Origin: Oryza sativa Japonica Group
Taxonomy: Eukaryota; Streptophyta; Magnoliopsida; Poales; Poaceae
Assembly: GCF_034140825.1 (NCBI RefSeq)
Contig: NC_089038.1
Location: 23,564,001-23,628,000, forward strand
Reading direction: 5' to 3'
DNA: 64,000 nucleotides
Shown here: one piece after another, positions 23,591-37,651 of the stretch
Position numbering within the stretch: position 1 is the first letter of the stretch
Layout of the letters: each line of letters opens with the position of its first letter
Position numbers and translations under genes: made by a program
The notes under the pieces: generated by a model
The model's input: the letters and a program-made list of their open reading frames with translations, nothing else
What the model was told of the DNA's origin: nothing
Database searches by the model: none

Positions 23591-24340
23591 ATGGCTTCTT
23601 CAGCTGTCGTTGCCGCCTGCGTCGTCGTCGTCGCCGCTGCGCTGCTGCTGGTCACCGCCCCCGGCGCGGCGGCGCAGCCCGGCGGCGCGTCGTCCGGGTC
23701 CGGCTGCAACGCCGGCCTCATCCGGCTCCTCCCATGCCTCGGCTTCGTCGGCGGCAACAACGCCGCGCCGTCGAACACGTGCTGCGCCAACCTGGGCAGC
23801 ATGGTGCACGACGAGCCGCTCTGCCTCTGCCAGGCCCTCAGCCAGTCCGGCGGCGGCGGCGCGATCCCGGTGCCCGTGAACCGGACGCGCGCGGTGCAGC
23901 TGCCTCTCCTCTGCCGCCTCGACCTCCCGCCGGCGGCCACCGCCTGCCCAGGTAACCGAGATGATCTCGCCGTCGCCGTGCAGCCTCGGTCGTGCGCCGC
24001 GTCCAATCCATCGCATGCCGGCGTCCCGAGTTTTTTTCTTCCCTGTCTTTCTTCGTCGGCGACCAACCTGAAAAATTTCTTCCAACTCTCTCTTGTAGGG
24101 TTTGATCTAGGGGGAGCAGCGCCATCGCCGCCGGTGAGCGTCCCGCGCTCGACGCCGAACTCCACTGCTCCATCGACGCCGACGCCGGTGACGGTGACAC
24201 GGGCGCCGCCGCAACAGATGACACCGTCACCGAAGACAAGCAGCCAGACGCCGGAATACAGCAGCGGGCTCAAGCTGATAGCTGACTGCGTTCCTGTCGC
24301 ACTTGGTTTTATGGCGTTGGTGTCAGCTCTGACATTCTGA
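23591..24340 (+). CDS. GPI-anchored non-specific lipid transfer protein (LTPG)
   Basis: Exons 23591-23951 and 24099-24340 encode 200 residues. The order is a signal peptide (1 to about 28, ending AAAQP), then an eight-cysteine domain (GCN, LPC, CC, CLC, LLC, AC), a Ser/Thr/Pro-rich linker and a hydrophobic tail CVPVALGFMALVSALTF expected to be replaced by a GPI anchor. LTPG proteins carry lipids across the apoplast and are tied to cuticle and suberin formation. The 147-bp intron (donor cccag/gtaacc, acceptor cttgtag/gg) is a multiple of three and contains no in-frame stop, so a retained-intron form would still encode a 249-residue protein. The splice form is supported by the Cys-Pro-Gly junction. 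It is convergent with the next gene, with about 230 bp between them. Confidence 0.9.
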   Translation: MASSAVVAACVVVVAAALLLVTAPGAAAQPGGASSGSGCNAGLIRLLPCLGFVGGNNAAPSNTCCANLGSMVHDEPLCLCQALSQSGGGGAIPVPVNRTRAVQLPLLCRLDLPPAATACPGNRDDLAVAVQPRSCAASNPSHAGVPSFFLPCLSSSATNLKNFFQLSLVGFDLGGAAPSPPVSVPRSTPNSTAPSTPTPVTVTRAPPQQMTPSPKTSSQTPEYSSGLKLIADCVPVALGFMALVSALTF

Positions 24341-24573
24341 AGACTTAGGGGAGATTAGAATTGTGCCGTAGAGAAGTTATTTAGTTGTCCCCTGTTGTTT
24401 TTTTCATAGCAAATGGATTTAGCAGTTGAGGCATTCAAGGGAAGTACTTTGTGCCATCGATTTTTTTTCCTTGCCATGAACATTAGGAGAGCAGAAAATG
24501 TGCCACCAAGTGAAGAATTCATTTAACATAAATCTCTCCATACTTGGCCACAGAAATTATGACATGTCAGCAG

Positions 24574-26268
24574 CTAATCATCTCTGTCCTCTAAGCAGAA
24601 CAGGTAGGCAACAAGACCAATAACAGGAAGAAACCTTACTGAATTCACAAACTCAGTAGCACTTGCCTTCACGTTCTGAATATTGTCCGCGATCAACCAT
24701 GGCTGGAATATGGAATACAGCAGTATGTCCCAAAGAAATGCATAAGCAAGCCGCTCTGAAAAGACATAACTTTGGACATACTGCCAGCGTTCAGCAATGC
24801 CCCCAAAACTAGCATCCGCGCGACCAAAGAGTGCCCAAGCAATCGACAAAATACAGACCAAGCCACCAGTTAGGCCGACAATTGGAGCACCTCTTACCAT
24901 AACTGAACCCAATTTTGATGTTTGTGGTGGAGACTTGTCCTTGTCAGGATCATTGAGTCGGATTGCCATGTAAGGTATCAGGAAAGCTAAACAAATAAAA
25001 ATTGTTGTTAGATAATCTGAAGTGATCTATCCATGAGCTGCAAAGCACTTCTTGTCGGTTAGATCATACTGTTTGTGAGGAACATCTGAAAACCCCACAG
25101 TAGGTCGAGTGATCCCTTGAACCGATCCCTCCTAGAATCCGTGAAGAGAAGCGGCGCAAAGAGCAGTGTCCAAGCGATCACAAAATTGAACAATCCTTCA
25201 GCCACCTAGGCGAGTAATACCAAATTTAGCACAAATGCTGTACCCACAAGTCATGGCAACAATCACAATGTGATAAGTGGATGCAGATCGATTTCTTACT
25301 GGGTGCAACACCGGGGATTCGAGCAGGTGAACTCCAGCTACGCTGCCCAGAAAACTCACCAATAGAATCAATGGCCGTAATGCTGTGAACTTCAAATTAG
25401 AGTGCCTCTAAAGATTCTTAAATTACAGGCGTACCAGAATTGAGCAATGGCAGGATTAAGAAGAAATTGAGCGACAAGCCAATGAGGTCACTGATCGTTG
25501 CTTGCGAGATACCCCACACCGGGTCACCCTGCATGATCTTAACGAATCAAAGTTTTGCCATACAACGATGTTAATTGCTAACTACGTCGGGACGCACTAA
25601 TGAACGAATCAAAAGTATTGCCATACACCGATGTTGCTAACTACATCGAAGAAGCACTAATGCATTTTGGTCTTAAACTGTACAAATACAATTCATAGAT
25701 GCAAATGTACCAAAATTGATGTTGAGTAATCAAAAGATAGTCATACACAAAATGCTAGTAATCCCTATTTGTAAGTACATCGGAACGAACTAATGTTGTA
25801 AGCCTGTACTGTAATGCATTACTGGCGGCAAAATTTTAATCCAGTTCATTGAAGCAATGTCCAAAATCTGGTGTCTTCGAAATCTACACAAACAGGAGCA
25901 AAAAAAGTTCGTGTTTACGTACAGACCGGAGCGTATGGTAGGAGGAAGAGCCAGAGGATGTAGGCGGCCTCGGCGCCCCACAGCGTCGCCCGAAGCAGCG
26001 CGCGCGCCCCGCCGCCATCGTCCGAGGCAAACTCTCCGCCACCGCCACCGCCGCCGCTGCCACGCATGGCCGCGCACGGCGCAAGGGCCCGCCCCGCTGC
26101 TCGCCGCGGCGAGGGGGAGTGGCCACGCGCGGGGCACTGGGCTAGCGAGGCCAGCGGTCGTGCCGCCCCGCGGCGGGGCAAGGCGAGTGGGGTGGCGCGG
26201 CGCGGGGAGGAGACGGCGCAGAGGGGGAGGGGGAATGCGAGGGCGAGGGTTCGCGCCGCCATCGCCAT
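24574..26268 (-). CDS. Plastid-targeted multi-pass membrane protein, unknown function
   Basis: Five exons, 26268-25927, 25528-25435, 25337-25300, 25205-25070 and 24986-24574, have GT-AG junctions and sum to 340 residues without a stop. The N-terminal about 70 residues are Ala/Arg/Ser-rich and resemble a chloroplast transit peptide. Hydrophobic segments follow: AAYILWLFLLPYAP, LIGLSLNFFLILPLL, FVIAWTLLFAPLLF, MFLTNTFLIPYMAI, APIVGLTGGLVCILSIAWAL and VRFLPVIGLVAYLF. This gives about five or six helices, ending in an acidic tail. Motifs GDPVWGISQATISDLIG and ESPVLHPVAEGLFN look conserved, but I cannot name the family. An alternative ATG lies two codons downstream. An LTR-like fossil begins within roughly 100-170 bp upstream of the ATG. 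Confidence 0.85.
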
Positions 26269-26344
26269 GGCCGCGGAGCGGGGTGGAGAGGGGCGGGGGA
26301 TAAGCGCTTTTTTCCGGGCGCGACGCTGCGGCGCACGATTTGTG

Positions 26345-27835
26345 TGGAACAAGGTGTCGTATACGTGGCCTATATGGTCACGGCATATTACAACTTATAA
26401 AACGGGATGGATTTTGTCTCAGGAAAAACCAACTGGTAACAGAAATTTGGTAAGCCCGGAGTAGTCATCGGCTTAGAGTCAGCATCGGCTTCGGAGTCCT
26501 GAGATTAGCCGATAAGAGTTGTAAGTCGTCAGTTGTCGGATTCTTACTATATTCGGTTAAAGAAATTAATCTACTAAAGGAAGCTTATCCAGAAGAGATC
26601 GAGTTCAAAGATAATGCAGTTATCTATTAATTAGAAATAGTTTGTTAGTTTCCTTTTATCTTTAGTAAAGTGTGTTTAGTGTCCTATAAGGACTTTATCT
26701 TTTCCTTTTATCTTTAGTAAAGTTTCTTTCTTGTCCGACAAAGACTTGTATCAACCCATGGGTATAAATATGTACACTTGGGGTCTATGTAATCTATCTT
26801 CACGATGAATACAATTCGGCGCATCGCCACCTTTTACCTTTTCTACTTTATTTTATCGTCCGGCGGGACTTGGCACCTGACGCGGGGCTGCATCGGTGTT
26901 TGATCTCCGGCTAAAGGGTAAGTCCAATGTTCCACCGGCCCGGGCAATTGTATCGTTTACGTTGGCGTCGTTCAAGGCTGCATCAGTACATTCGACCTCT
27001 TGGATTGCTCTGGTTTGGATGATATATTTGCCTACCTATTTATCATATGTCTCTATTAATCTAGTCTTAGCATATCAATTTAGCTCTATCGGCTGCTTCT
27101 CGTTTTAGGATTTATGCCGGTATCGGCTAAATCGCGTTGCTAGATTAGATTAGCTTAGACATCTACCACCCTGAAAACTCAGTCAACGGCTTGATTGTCT
27201 AGATATTATGTTTCTTTTCATACTTAGTGCTGCATCAGTTAAGTTTGATCTACTAAGTCGTGCTTAGAACCATAATCTCTAGTCTGCTTCTTGATTGCCA
27301 ATAAGGGTTTCATCAGGGCTTCAGCCGGTGAGTTATCTGGACGTTGCATTGGCTCATAAGGATTGCATATACATATAAGTTGGATTTAGCCGATGACAAT
27401 AAAGGTTTCACTGTTTAATCTAATCTTGTAGATTTCATGACATCGGACCTCCAGCCGATGTGTGCTTTAACCTTCAGATTGATGCTTATTTATCATATCA
27501 TTGCTAGCCGATTGGTTTATACTGGATTATATTGTTATTTCATTACATCGTCATCAGCCGATTGCCTTTATATCATCATCTACATTGGACATATAGCCGA
27601 TTGCTTAAACCCTATCGCTATCGGCTGGTATCGGCATCGGCTATTATTGGCTATCGGCTGGAACTACTCCATCGGCTTGTCAGTCGATCGGCTGTTTTGA
27701 TCTACTATTTGCATATCTTGTCAGTTACAGGATCAAACTGACTGGCACGCCCGCATCTCATCAAGATTTGGACCTGCACAGGAGCTAAGCAGATCTCCCA
27801 GGCCAGTGTGTTCGATTTTTTCGTCAACACCAACC
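26345..27835 (+). mobile_element. Solo-LTR-like fossil of an LTR retrotransposon
   Basis: A long non-coding block is rich in 'atcggct' repeats and has a retroelement-type promoter stretch ('gggtataaatatgtacac') followed by a leader-like 'gatgaatacaattcgg'. The end region is 'ctggcacgcccgcatctc' to 'ttcgtcaaca'. No gag or pol sequence adjoins it, so it looks like a single LTR left by recombination or a truncated copy. Ends are approximate, no target duplication was settled, and age cannot be estimated from one LTR. Family is not certain (Gypsy-type is likely). Confidence 0.5.
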
Positions 27836-27852
27836 TAATACCGATGTGACAT

Positions 27853-27915
27853 ATATATGTTATAATGTAAGACTTTTTAGCATTGCTCATATCCATATAA
27901 ATGTTAGTGAATCTA

Positions 27916-27975
<60 letters not shown>

Positions 27976-28017
27976 TATGAGTAATGCTAGAAAGTTTTAT
28001 ATTATAAAACAGAGGAA
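27853..28017. mobile_element. Stowaway-type MITE interrupted by an (AT)n microsatellite
   Basis: 'ataatgtaagactttttagc' on the left and 'gctagaaagttttatattat' on the right are inverted copies of the same family as the MITE at 36.05 kb. The centre carries about 25 AT units (27919-27972). Confidence 0.7.
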
Positions 28018-28737
28018 GTGCTAAGAATCTAAACATAGGATATATCATATCCGATTCTAGATTGGTTTTTTATAATACAGATAAAGTATGTACAAGACAA
28101 TTCTGAGTTTTTTTCCCCTTTTTTTTCAAGGTTAAAGTTACAACACTCGCGGAGCCATTGTGCGAAACGGCATATTTGCAAACAAAAAGTAATTTGTGAA
28201 TAAAACTTTTATATATGTGTTCTTAGCGATTTAAAGCAAAGGCTGAAAAATAAACTTCAATGAAAAGAAATTTAAAATCAGCTTCAAATTTAAAGTTGAA
28301 AATTCAAATTTTGGCTGACAAATATAAACATAAACGAAAAAGACGAGGCACTCGAAACAGAAGAATAGAAGATTCGCAATCACTGCGATAGTAAACTTGT
28401 ATTACTAGATGTTTATATATATTTTTCTCCCTGCAATCGCCATCGATGTTATTCAGCATGAGGATTGCGAAACCGTGTGTCAGCAAGGTCTATTACATCT
28501 GGTGCACAGACAGGGTCGATGCGCATCACTGAATCACTACTGTAATTCGTCTTCAGTTACACATTTCGCAAGGACCGCTGGCCGGCACGCTGCAAGCGAG
28601 GCCAACGATCAATGAAAGTCACAGAATAATATGGCCATCGTTTGCAACTACTCTTGATACCTCTAATTTCTTGGCCTGGTTACAGTTGATCCTGACGTTC
28701 TGTATGTACTAAGTCAGTACGTATGCATCATCACCCA
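28018..28737. other. Intergenic, downstream of the LHT gene
   Basis: The sequence is AT-rich, with nothing recognised beyond the probable 3' UTR of the minus-strand transporter next to 28737. Confidence 0.4.
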
Positions 28738-30735
28738 TCACGAGTAGAACTGGAACGTCGAGGCATCCTGGATGATGCTTCGTAGCCCGCCGATGGTGGA
28801 AGCGATCATCAACAGCACTCCAACGACGATGCAACCCTGACAGATGAAGCAGAAGAAACAAACAGAACCTGTCAAACCTGAATCTCTACTACTACAGTTA
28901 CATGCATGCATTCAGTTTAGTTTTTGCTTCATATGAGTGTCCGGAAGACGGAAAAAAATGTGTGTCTTTATTTACCCAGTTGGCAAACCACGACGCGCTG
29001 AACCTCGGAGGCTTCTTGATCTTCAGCCACAGAATACAGGGGAGCTGCATTCAAAAGAAATTTAAATGTTTTCATCCATGGTGTCATGGTGAAGACCGAA
29101 TGTTACGAGAATTATGGCAAAGTGTTCATTTCGGATGGGCAATCGCGTCTTACGAAGTAGGACGTCGGCGTGAACCCGAAGCCGCCGAAGAAGCCGAGCA
29201 GGTCGCCGAAGAACGGGAACGTCACCGCGACGAACAGCGTGAACGCTGCGTGCCATGACAGATATGATTCAGCCATGAACGGATGCGAATATGCGATCAG
29301 TTCTTGCAGCGATGGGTGGTGGTCGATCGGATCGATTCTTACCGACGTAGGCTGATCGGGCGACGAGGCGGAGGAGCGCCCCGGGAGGGAGCCTGATCCT
29401 GGTGATCAGAATCGTCTCGAGGGTCTCGAAGATGGGCATGGCGTACACCTGGTAGCTGCCGAGGACGTGGACGACGACCATCATGTTGGCGGCGGCGACG
29501 AGCCACGGCGGCCGGCGCAGCGCGACGAGCACGTTGTCGGAGACGTCGCGGCCGAACGCCCAGTAGCCCGCGATCGCGACGGGGAAGTAGCAGAGCGCGG
29601 TGACCAGGTACGCCGCCACGGCGCCCTTCCACATGGCCCCCCTCGACGGCTTCGTCGGCGTGGACGGGATCGTCGCCTGGATCTCCAGCACCACCCCGTG
29701 CCCGGCGTACGCGAATGCCACCTGCCCCAGCGCGCTGCACACCCGGAACACCGAGTCCGCCGCCGTCCCGTCCTTGTACGCGTAGCTCACCCCCCCACCG
29801 CCGCCCTCCGCCGCCGCGGGAGTACCCCTCGCCAAGCACGCCGCCCATGATATCGTCGAGTAGCCGACGGACATGGCGGCGGCGGCGAGGGAGACGGCGG
29901 TGATGGAGTCGAGGCTGGGGAGCTGGGAGAGGAGGAACTGGGAGGCGCCGAAGATGCAGATCCAGTAGGACTGGTGGTGCAGCTGCGGCGCGCGCGACCA
30001 CGACGACACCGACTCGGCGAACTTCATGAGGCATTTCCCGCCGATGACCATGTACACCACGTCGCAGCCGAGCTGCACGATGAGCTGCTGCGGCACGACG
30101 AGCCAGGGCCCCAGGCGCGGGCCCAGCGCGTGCGCGCCGAGGTCGCGGTACCGGTCGAACCGCACCCCGGGCACGCACTCGTGCAGCTCGATCAGCAGCC
30201 GCAGCGTGTACAGCGTCATCCCCCACGACACCACCAGCGCCGCCGTCCCCGGCCCCCTGCTCGATCGTTCGATCGATTACCACAGTCATTCGCTGCATGC
30301 ACACAGCTCCAGCTAGCCATGGCGCGCGTACGTACAGTATAATTGACTTACCATCCTAGGTGAGCCATGGCGTACGGCAAGCTGAGCACGCCGGCGCCGA
30401 CCATGGCGGTGACGCTGTGGAACGTCGCGTACCACCATTTCGCCCGGCGAGGGTTGGCCTCGCCCTCGCCGGCATCATCAACCACCTGAGAAAGAAAGAA
30501 AAAGACCCCAAAATGCGTGTAGAGTTAGATCAAGCAGAAGATCGATGGAAGATATATATGTCCATTAACGCATTCTAGACACATTCATATACGCCTCGTT
30601 CCATCCATGATCCACTAGATTACAACATCACGGACACTAATTCCAAGCTAGCTAGTCAGCTTCGGCACGTTTTGGTCACAAAAAATGGCAGTGTGATTAT
30701 TCGCAGACCTTAGGAAGAACTGAAGAAGTGACCAT
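28738..30735 (-). CDS. LHT-type amino acid transporter (AAAP family)
   Basis: Six exons, 30735-30709, 30485-30352, 30256-29343, 29245-29154, 29044-28976 and 28836-28738, encode 444 residues, the usual LHT length. LHT proteins are proton-coupled importers of neutral and acidic amino acids (and lysine/histidine) at the plasma membrane. Family motifs in order: [132 protein letters not shown] and a C-terminal end QFYS. About ten membrane helices are present. The large third exon holds most of the protein. The first exon (27 bp, MVTSSVLPK) is the least certain: it joins in phase but rests only on an ATG and an AAG/GTCTGC donor. Confidence 0.9.
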
Positions 30736-31491
30736 ACTCAAGTCTGATCGGTGCACGCAAACAGCTGTTGATTACAGGACATACTTATAGAGAAGCTAAA
30801 CCAATGGGGGGTTCATGCTTTTTTTTCCTGGTTATGACACATGTTGGAAAAGAAGTCCCAAAAATTCGGGTGCAGACATAAAGTAGGTAGATCATAATTA
30901 AGAGCGATGATTATTGGTTAGGTGCCGAAACAAAAGGAGAGGCCTCTGTTCATCCTCAGTTTATCAAAACTTATCGCGGTTCAAAAGGGGGTGCCGAATA
31001 GAACCGGTGGAATCTTGGCCCCGTTCCGAGCAATACATGACCCCCAGTAAAGCAATGATTTGGTTTCTGTTATGTCGAGATGATGGTGATTTCGATGATT
31101 AGATTTAATCTCCCATCTAGATGGATTCTTTGGGCATTTGGGAATTAACGCTTTTGTGTCTGCTTCCCCTAAATATCAATCGAGTAGATCAATCGTGGCA
31201 CATGAACCGAAATGCCGACCATATGTGTTTTGGTTTAGATAATGAACACGTTTGAGGAAAGATGGTTGATTTAGGTTAAACACCGTAGATCATGAATCTA
31301 AACAGGATTTTATGAATCCAAACACGACTGAATGTCTAAACAGAGCAGACACGAGCGATGAACTGATGACGAATTGACGATGACAGGCTGAAGTAATGAA
31401 TCCAATGGAATGGACAGGCTGCAAAGCAACGGCGAGGTATTATCATTGGCCATGGGCCCATCATACTTGGTGAGCTGATTTGCTATGAAAG
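30736..31491. other. Intergenic region upstream of the LHT gene
   Basis: No gene was recognised; short frames only. It probably includes the transporter promoter, without an evident TATA box. Confidence 0.35.
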
Positions 31492-31500
31492 GTTTTGTGG

Positions 31501-32757
31501 GCAATAAGTCCACTTTGACTCCCTAAAAAGTGACCCGAATCTAATCCGTGACCCTCAACCGCAAAACCGGATAGGACGACTCCCCAAACTATTGAAACCA
31601 GTGCAATTTGACTCCCTCAGCGGTTTTGGAGGGTAGTTTTGCTTATGTGGCGCTGACGTGGCGATGTTGACTTAGGCTTCATCCCACGTGGCGCTTACGT
31701 GGCATTAGAATTAAGCAAATATATGTGGGGCCCATCTGTGATTCACACATAAAAAATATTGTGGGCCCCATTGACATGTGGGGCCCACATGTCATCCTCC
31801 TTCTCTCTCCCTTCTCTCTCTTTCTCTCTCGTGGCACAATCAGCCGGCAGGGGCGGCGGCGGCGGTCGGGAGCCGGAGCGGCGGCGGGTGATGGCCGGAG
31901 CGGCAGCGGCAGCGGGCAAGGGCCGGAGCGGCGTTGGGCCATTAGAGTGGTTGAGGTCATTGAGTTCGGGCATGCAGCAACGAGCGCAGCGGCAGCGAAT
32001 CCCCGAGATTGAGAGAGGTCGACGGCGGAGATGGACGGCGCGGCGATGAGCGCGGCGAGGGCGGCATCGGGGAGGCGCGGGCAGAGGGAGAGATCGAGGC
32101 GGGAGAGGGCGGGGTAGCGGGCGAGCATGGAGGGGACGAGGTGGGCGTGAAAGGGGCGACGGAGGCAGCGGTGGCGCAATTCGGTGGTGAGCCGGAGCGG
32201 GGGCCGCCGCGGCGGAGATCGAGGCTGAGCACCGCCGTCGTCATCCCCAACGCCGCGCCACTCCCGCGTCTCTGCCGCTCAACGGGCCCCTGCGCCATGC
32301 TCGTGTCTCCACTGCTCGCCGATGTCTCTGCTTGCCCGACGCCACTCCGGCCCTCGCCCATCGCTGCTGCCACTCCGGCTCCCGCCCGTCGTCGCCGCCC
32401 CTGCCGGCTTATTGCGCCATGAGAGAGAAAGAGAGGGAAGGGAGAGAGAAGAGAGAGGGAGGATGACATGTGGGGCCCACATGTCAGTTGACCCACAATA
32501 TATTTTTATGTGTGAATCACATATGGGTCCCACATATATTTTTTTAATTCTAATGTCACGTCAGCACCACATGGGACGAAGACTAGGTCAACATTGCCAT
32601 GTCGGTGCCACATCAGCAAAACCGCCCTGCAAAACCGCTGAGCGATTCAAATTGCACTGGTTTCAATAGTTCGGGGAGTCGTTATATCCGGTTTTGCGGT
32701 TGAGGGTCACGGATTAAATTCGAGCCACTTTTAAGGGAGTTAAAGTGGACTTGTTCC
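31501..32757. mobile_element. Pack-MULE with F-box/LRR gene fragment
   Basis: The element is flanked by 9-bp repeats gttttgtgg (31492-31500) and gttttgtcg (32758-32766) with one mismatch. The inverted ends read 'aagtccactttgactccct' on the left and 'aagtccactttaactccctt' on the reversed right, and continue through 'gaccctcaaccgcaaaaccg'. Inverted similarity extends about 430 bp on each side, to a GC-rich 'gccggagcgg' zone. The middle about 370 bp is captured gene sequence. No transposase is present. Confidence 0.85.
31950..32320 (-). pseudogene. Captured F-box/LRR gene fragment
   Basis: Minus-strand translation gives ALGMTTAVLSLDLRRG, then in another frame LRHRCLRRPFHAHLVPSMLA, RYPALSRLDLSLCPRLPDAA and SAVDLSQSRGFAAAALVAAC. 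These resemble the start and first leucine-rich repeats of plant F-box/LRR (FBL) proteins, with LxxLDLSxC and L-D-A-L spacing. The parental reading frame is not maintained and the fragment ends inside the repeat array. It is a transposon-captured piece, not a working ubiquitin-ligase subunit. Confidence 0.65.
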
Positions 32758-32766
32758 GTTTTGTCG

Positions 32767-34420
32767 AACTTGCCAGCGATTCAGCCCACCAGTGGAATCC
32801 GTGGGCCCTCTCAAAGCATCTTTGCTATTAGGGGGCCTAAATGGTCCGAGAGGCCAATTTCGTACAAATGTCAGCATACGCTCGGCTAATGACTTTGGGC
32901 TGATTTTATTTGTTTTCATTTCGTGTTTGTAGCCTCCGACTTGGTCTCTCGTCCCCGACGAAAAAAACAAGAAAGAAATGCAGTGATGGATGCATCAAGT
33001 TGCCAAGTTGGCCAAGTATAGTGTCGAAATGATCGCCTGCTACTTCCTTTGGAGATCAAAGCCTAACCGAACGGAGCTGGTACACGTAAAGTCATACGAA
33101 TGACATCACGGAAGATGACAAAATATTAAATTCGCTTTAAGCTCATTCTACGGTCAGCATGGCAAATACATTGCATACGCGTAGCTGTTTTTTTTTTCTA
33201 ATTAAAACGAGATTCACATCTCATACAGGGCTAATAGAAGCCTAGAACGATGGCGACCTACCAACTGTTGCTGCAAATTTTCTATCGGCGAAGCCCTTTT
33301 TCTCGCCGGCGACCATCGCCTTAATTAGCGGATGTGTTTGGTAGGCCTCCATCGATTTATCAAATTTTCTTTTCCATCAGGATTAGCCTCCCGGTGCATG
33401 ACGACTGCGACCTCCGAGCTAGTCTTGACGTGGAGATATCCGGCGGCGAGACGTGATCGGCAGGATTAGAACGAAACGACTTTGACGAGCCGTGGCGTAC
33501 GGCGTCATTAGCCGACAGTCCAGTTTGAGAGGAGAATCGATGTGGCAAATACGCGGAAAATATCAATTTAGACACGAATTTTATAAGCAAATTATAGGAG
33601 AACAATACAGCTCCAGTACTCTGTACTCCTCGCTGTGCCGTATGATTAGCTGAAATAACCAACGTTTCAAAAGTAGTAGGAAGTGAATTCCCACGCAAAA
33701 CACGCAGTTTTTTGGGATGTTAATTGCAGGCTTGTTTGGAAACTTCACACAAATTTTGCCAGACGTTTGTCCACCAATTGCAGCACAAAAATAACTTTTG
33801 TCTGCGAAATTCGGTGTCTTCTCTGCAAAACTCCGAACACCGACGGGGCCACGAGCACCACCTCGTGGTGGGCCCCGCGGCCTGCTCAGCGCCACGCCTT
33901 CACCTCGCCCCCGATCGCCGCCTCTCCTCGCCTCACCTCACCTGTCCCGCTGTCCGCCGCGCCGCCCGGTTCACACGGCCACACACGCACCGCCCTCTCT
34001 ACCCGCACCACCGTAGCACGTGGCCACCGTGTCACTGGGCCCCACACGGCAGCGTCACGCCTCCCTCGCGGGTAAGATCCGAAACCTGTGCCAAAAAAAA
34101 ACAAACCCCGCCCCGCTTTGCTTTGCCCTTGGCCGCCCCGGTCCAACGGAGTCCAGGCTGTCACCGCGAGGGAGCCGAGCTTATCAGCACGACGCGGCCG
34201 TGGGACCCACCGTACACGACGCTGACATGTGGGCCCCACCTTCGGCTGACGTCCCCCCCGCGTGGAAGTAGCCTAGTAGGGCTTGTGCGGCTGCGTGGTG
34301 GGGCCGTGAGGCCACGTGCCCGGCATGCCACGGTGGAGTGGACACGCGTCGGGCGCTCATTGGCTGGGGTGGGGCATTTCTAGGGGCCCCGGGCGCCTCC
34401 TCGCGTCCGCCTCCCCCCAA
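32767..34420. other. Intergenic region and GF14B promoter
   Basis: No gene was recognised between the Pack-MULE and the 14-3-3 leader. From about 33830 the sequence becomes very GC-rich (CpG-rich), typical of the upstream region of a constitutive grass gene. Overlapping GC-rich frames on both strands here are shadows. Confidence 0.45.
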
Positions 34421-34458
34421 AATTTCCGACGCCAGAGCGCGAGGAGACGCACACAGAG

Positions 34459-35180
34459 GTATTCCTTCGCTCGCGATCTCTCTCCTCCCCCTCTCGAATT
34501 TTGATCTCTTCCCGTAGAATTTTCGCTTCGTGTGTGTGTGTTTCCGTTCGATTGGATCGGTGCTGGTAGTACTTGCTAGCATGATCCCCCGCGTGATCTG
34601 TGGCCGTTTGGTGGGATCGTTTTCCATCTGAATTCTCAGCTAAACCCTGCTGTTTTCGTAGCGATTTTTTTTTGCTAGGCGTGCTTTAGTGGTAGGTTTG
34701 TCTGCACGAATCGGGTGGGTCTCTGGTGGTTTTGAAGTGATCTGTGTGCGGTTGATGTGATTTTACGGAGTATGGTTGGATCCGTCAAAAACCTGAGTTC
34801 TGTAGGGGTTCTGTGGTTCTGGTCCATGTTTGCTTCTCAGAATTTTGCTTATAATTTTGATTTTTCTCGTCTTGATCTATTGTTAGATTGACTCTGATGT
34901 ACAGTTAGCTCGGGAATACTGAAGCTACGATTGCGGGGCAGTAATTCAAAATTGCTCTTTGAAATGTGCTACGGTACCAAATTCAAAAATCAAACTTGAG
35001 ATCATTGGCTTGCCCACTTGAAACAGGAATTGGATGGATTTCCCAACAATGCATCATTTTCTGTTTTTTGCTTCTGAATTTATGCCTTTATTCTGCATCG
35101 TGGATTACTCTTTAAATTGTTTGTATGGATCCTCCAAAGAACGGTTAGTTCATCACCGTTTTTGTTCTTTGATCTTGCAG
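34459..35180 (+). other. 5' UTR intron of GF14B
   Basis: Donor 'cacagag/gtattcc' at 34459 and acceptor 'gatcttgcag/acttgg' at 35180 bracket a T-rich sequence 40 bp upstream of the ATG. Long 5' UTR introns are common in rice 14-3-3 genes and often raise expression. Confidence 0.7.
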
Positions 35181-35221
35181 ACTTGGCATTTGTAGAGTTT
35201 TTAGATTTATAGATAGCAAAG

Positions 35222-37651
<2,430 letters not shown>

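Noticed and set aside
26345-27835. Idea that the 'atcggct'-rich block is a satellite or a host gene
   Set aside because: The copies are irregularly spaced and the block has LTR-type promoter and end sequences; no coding potential.
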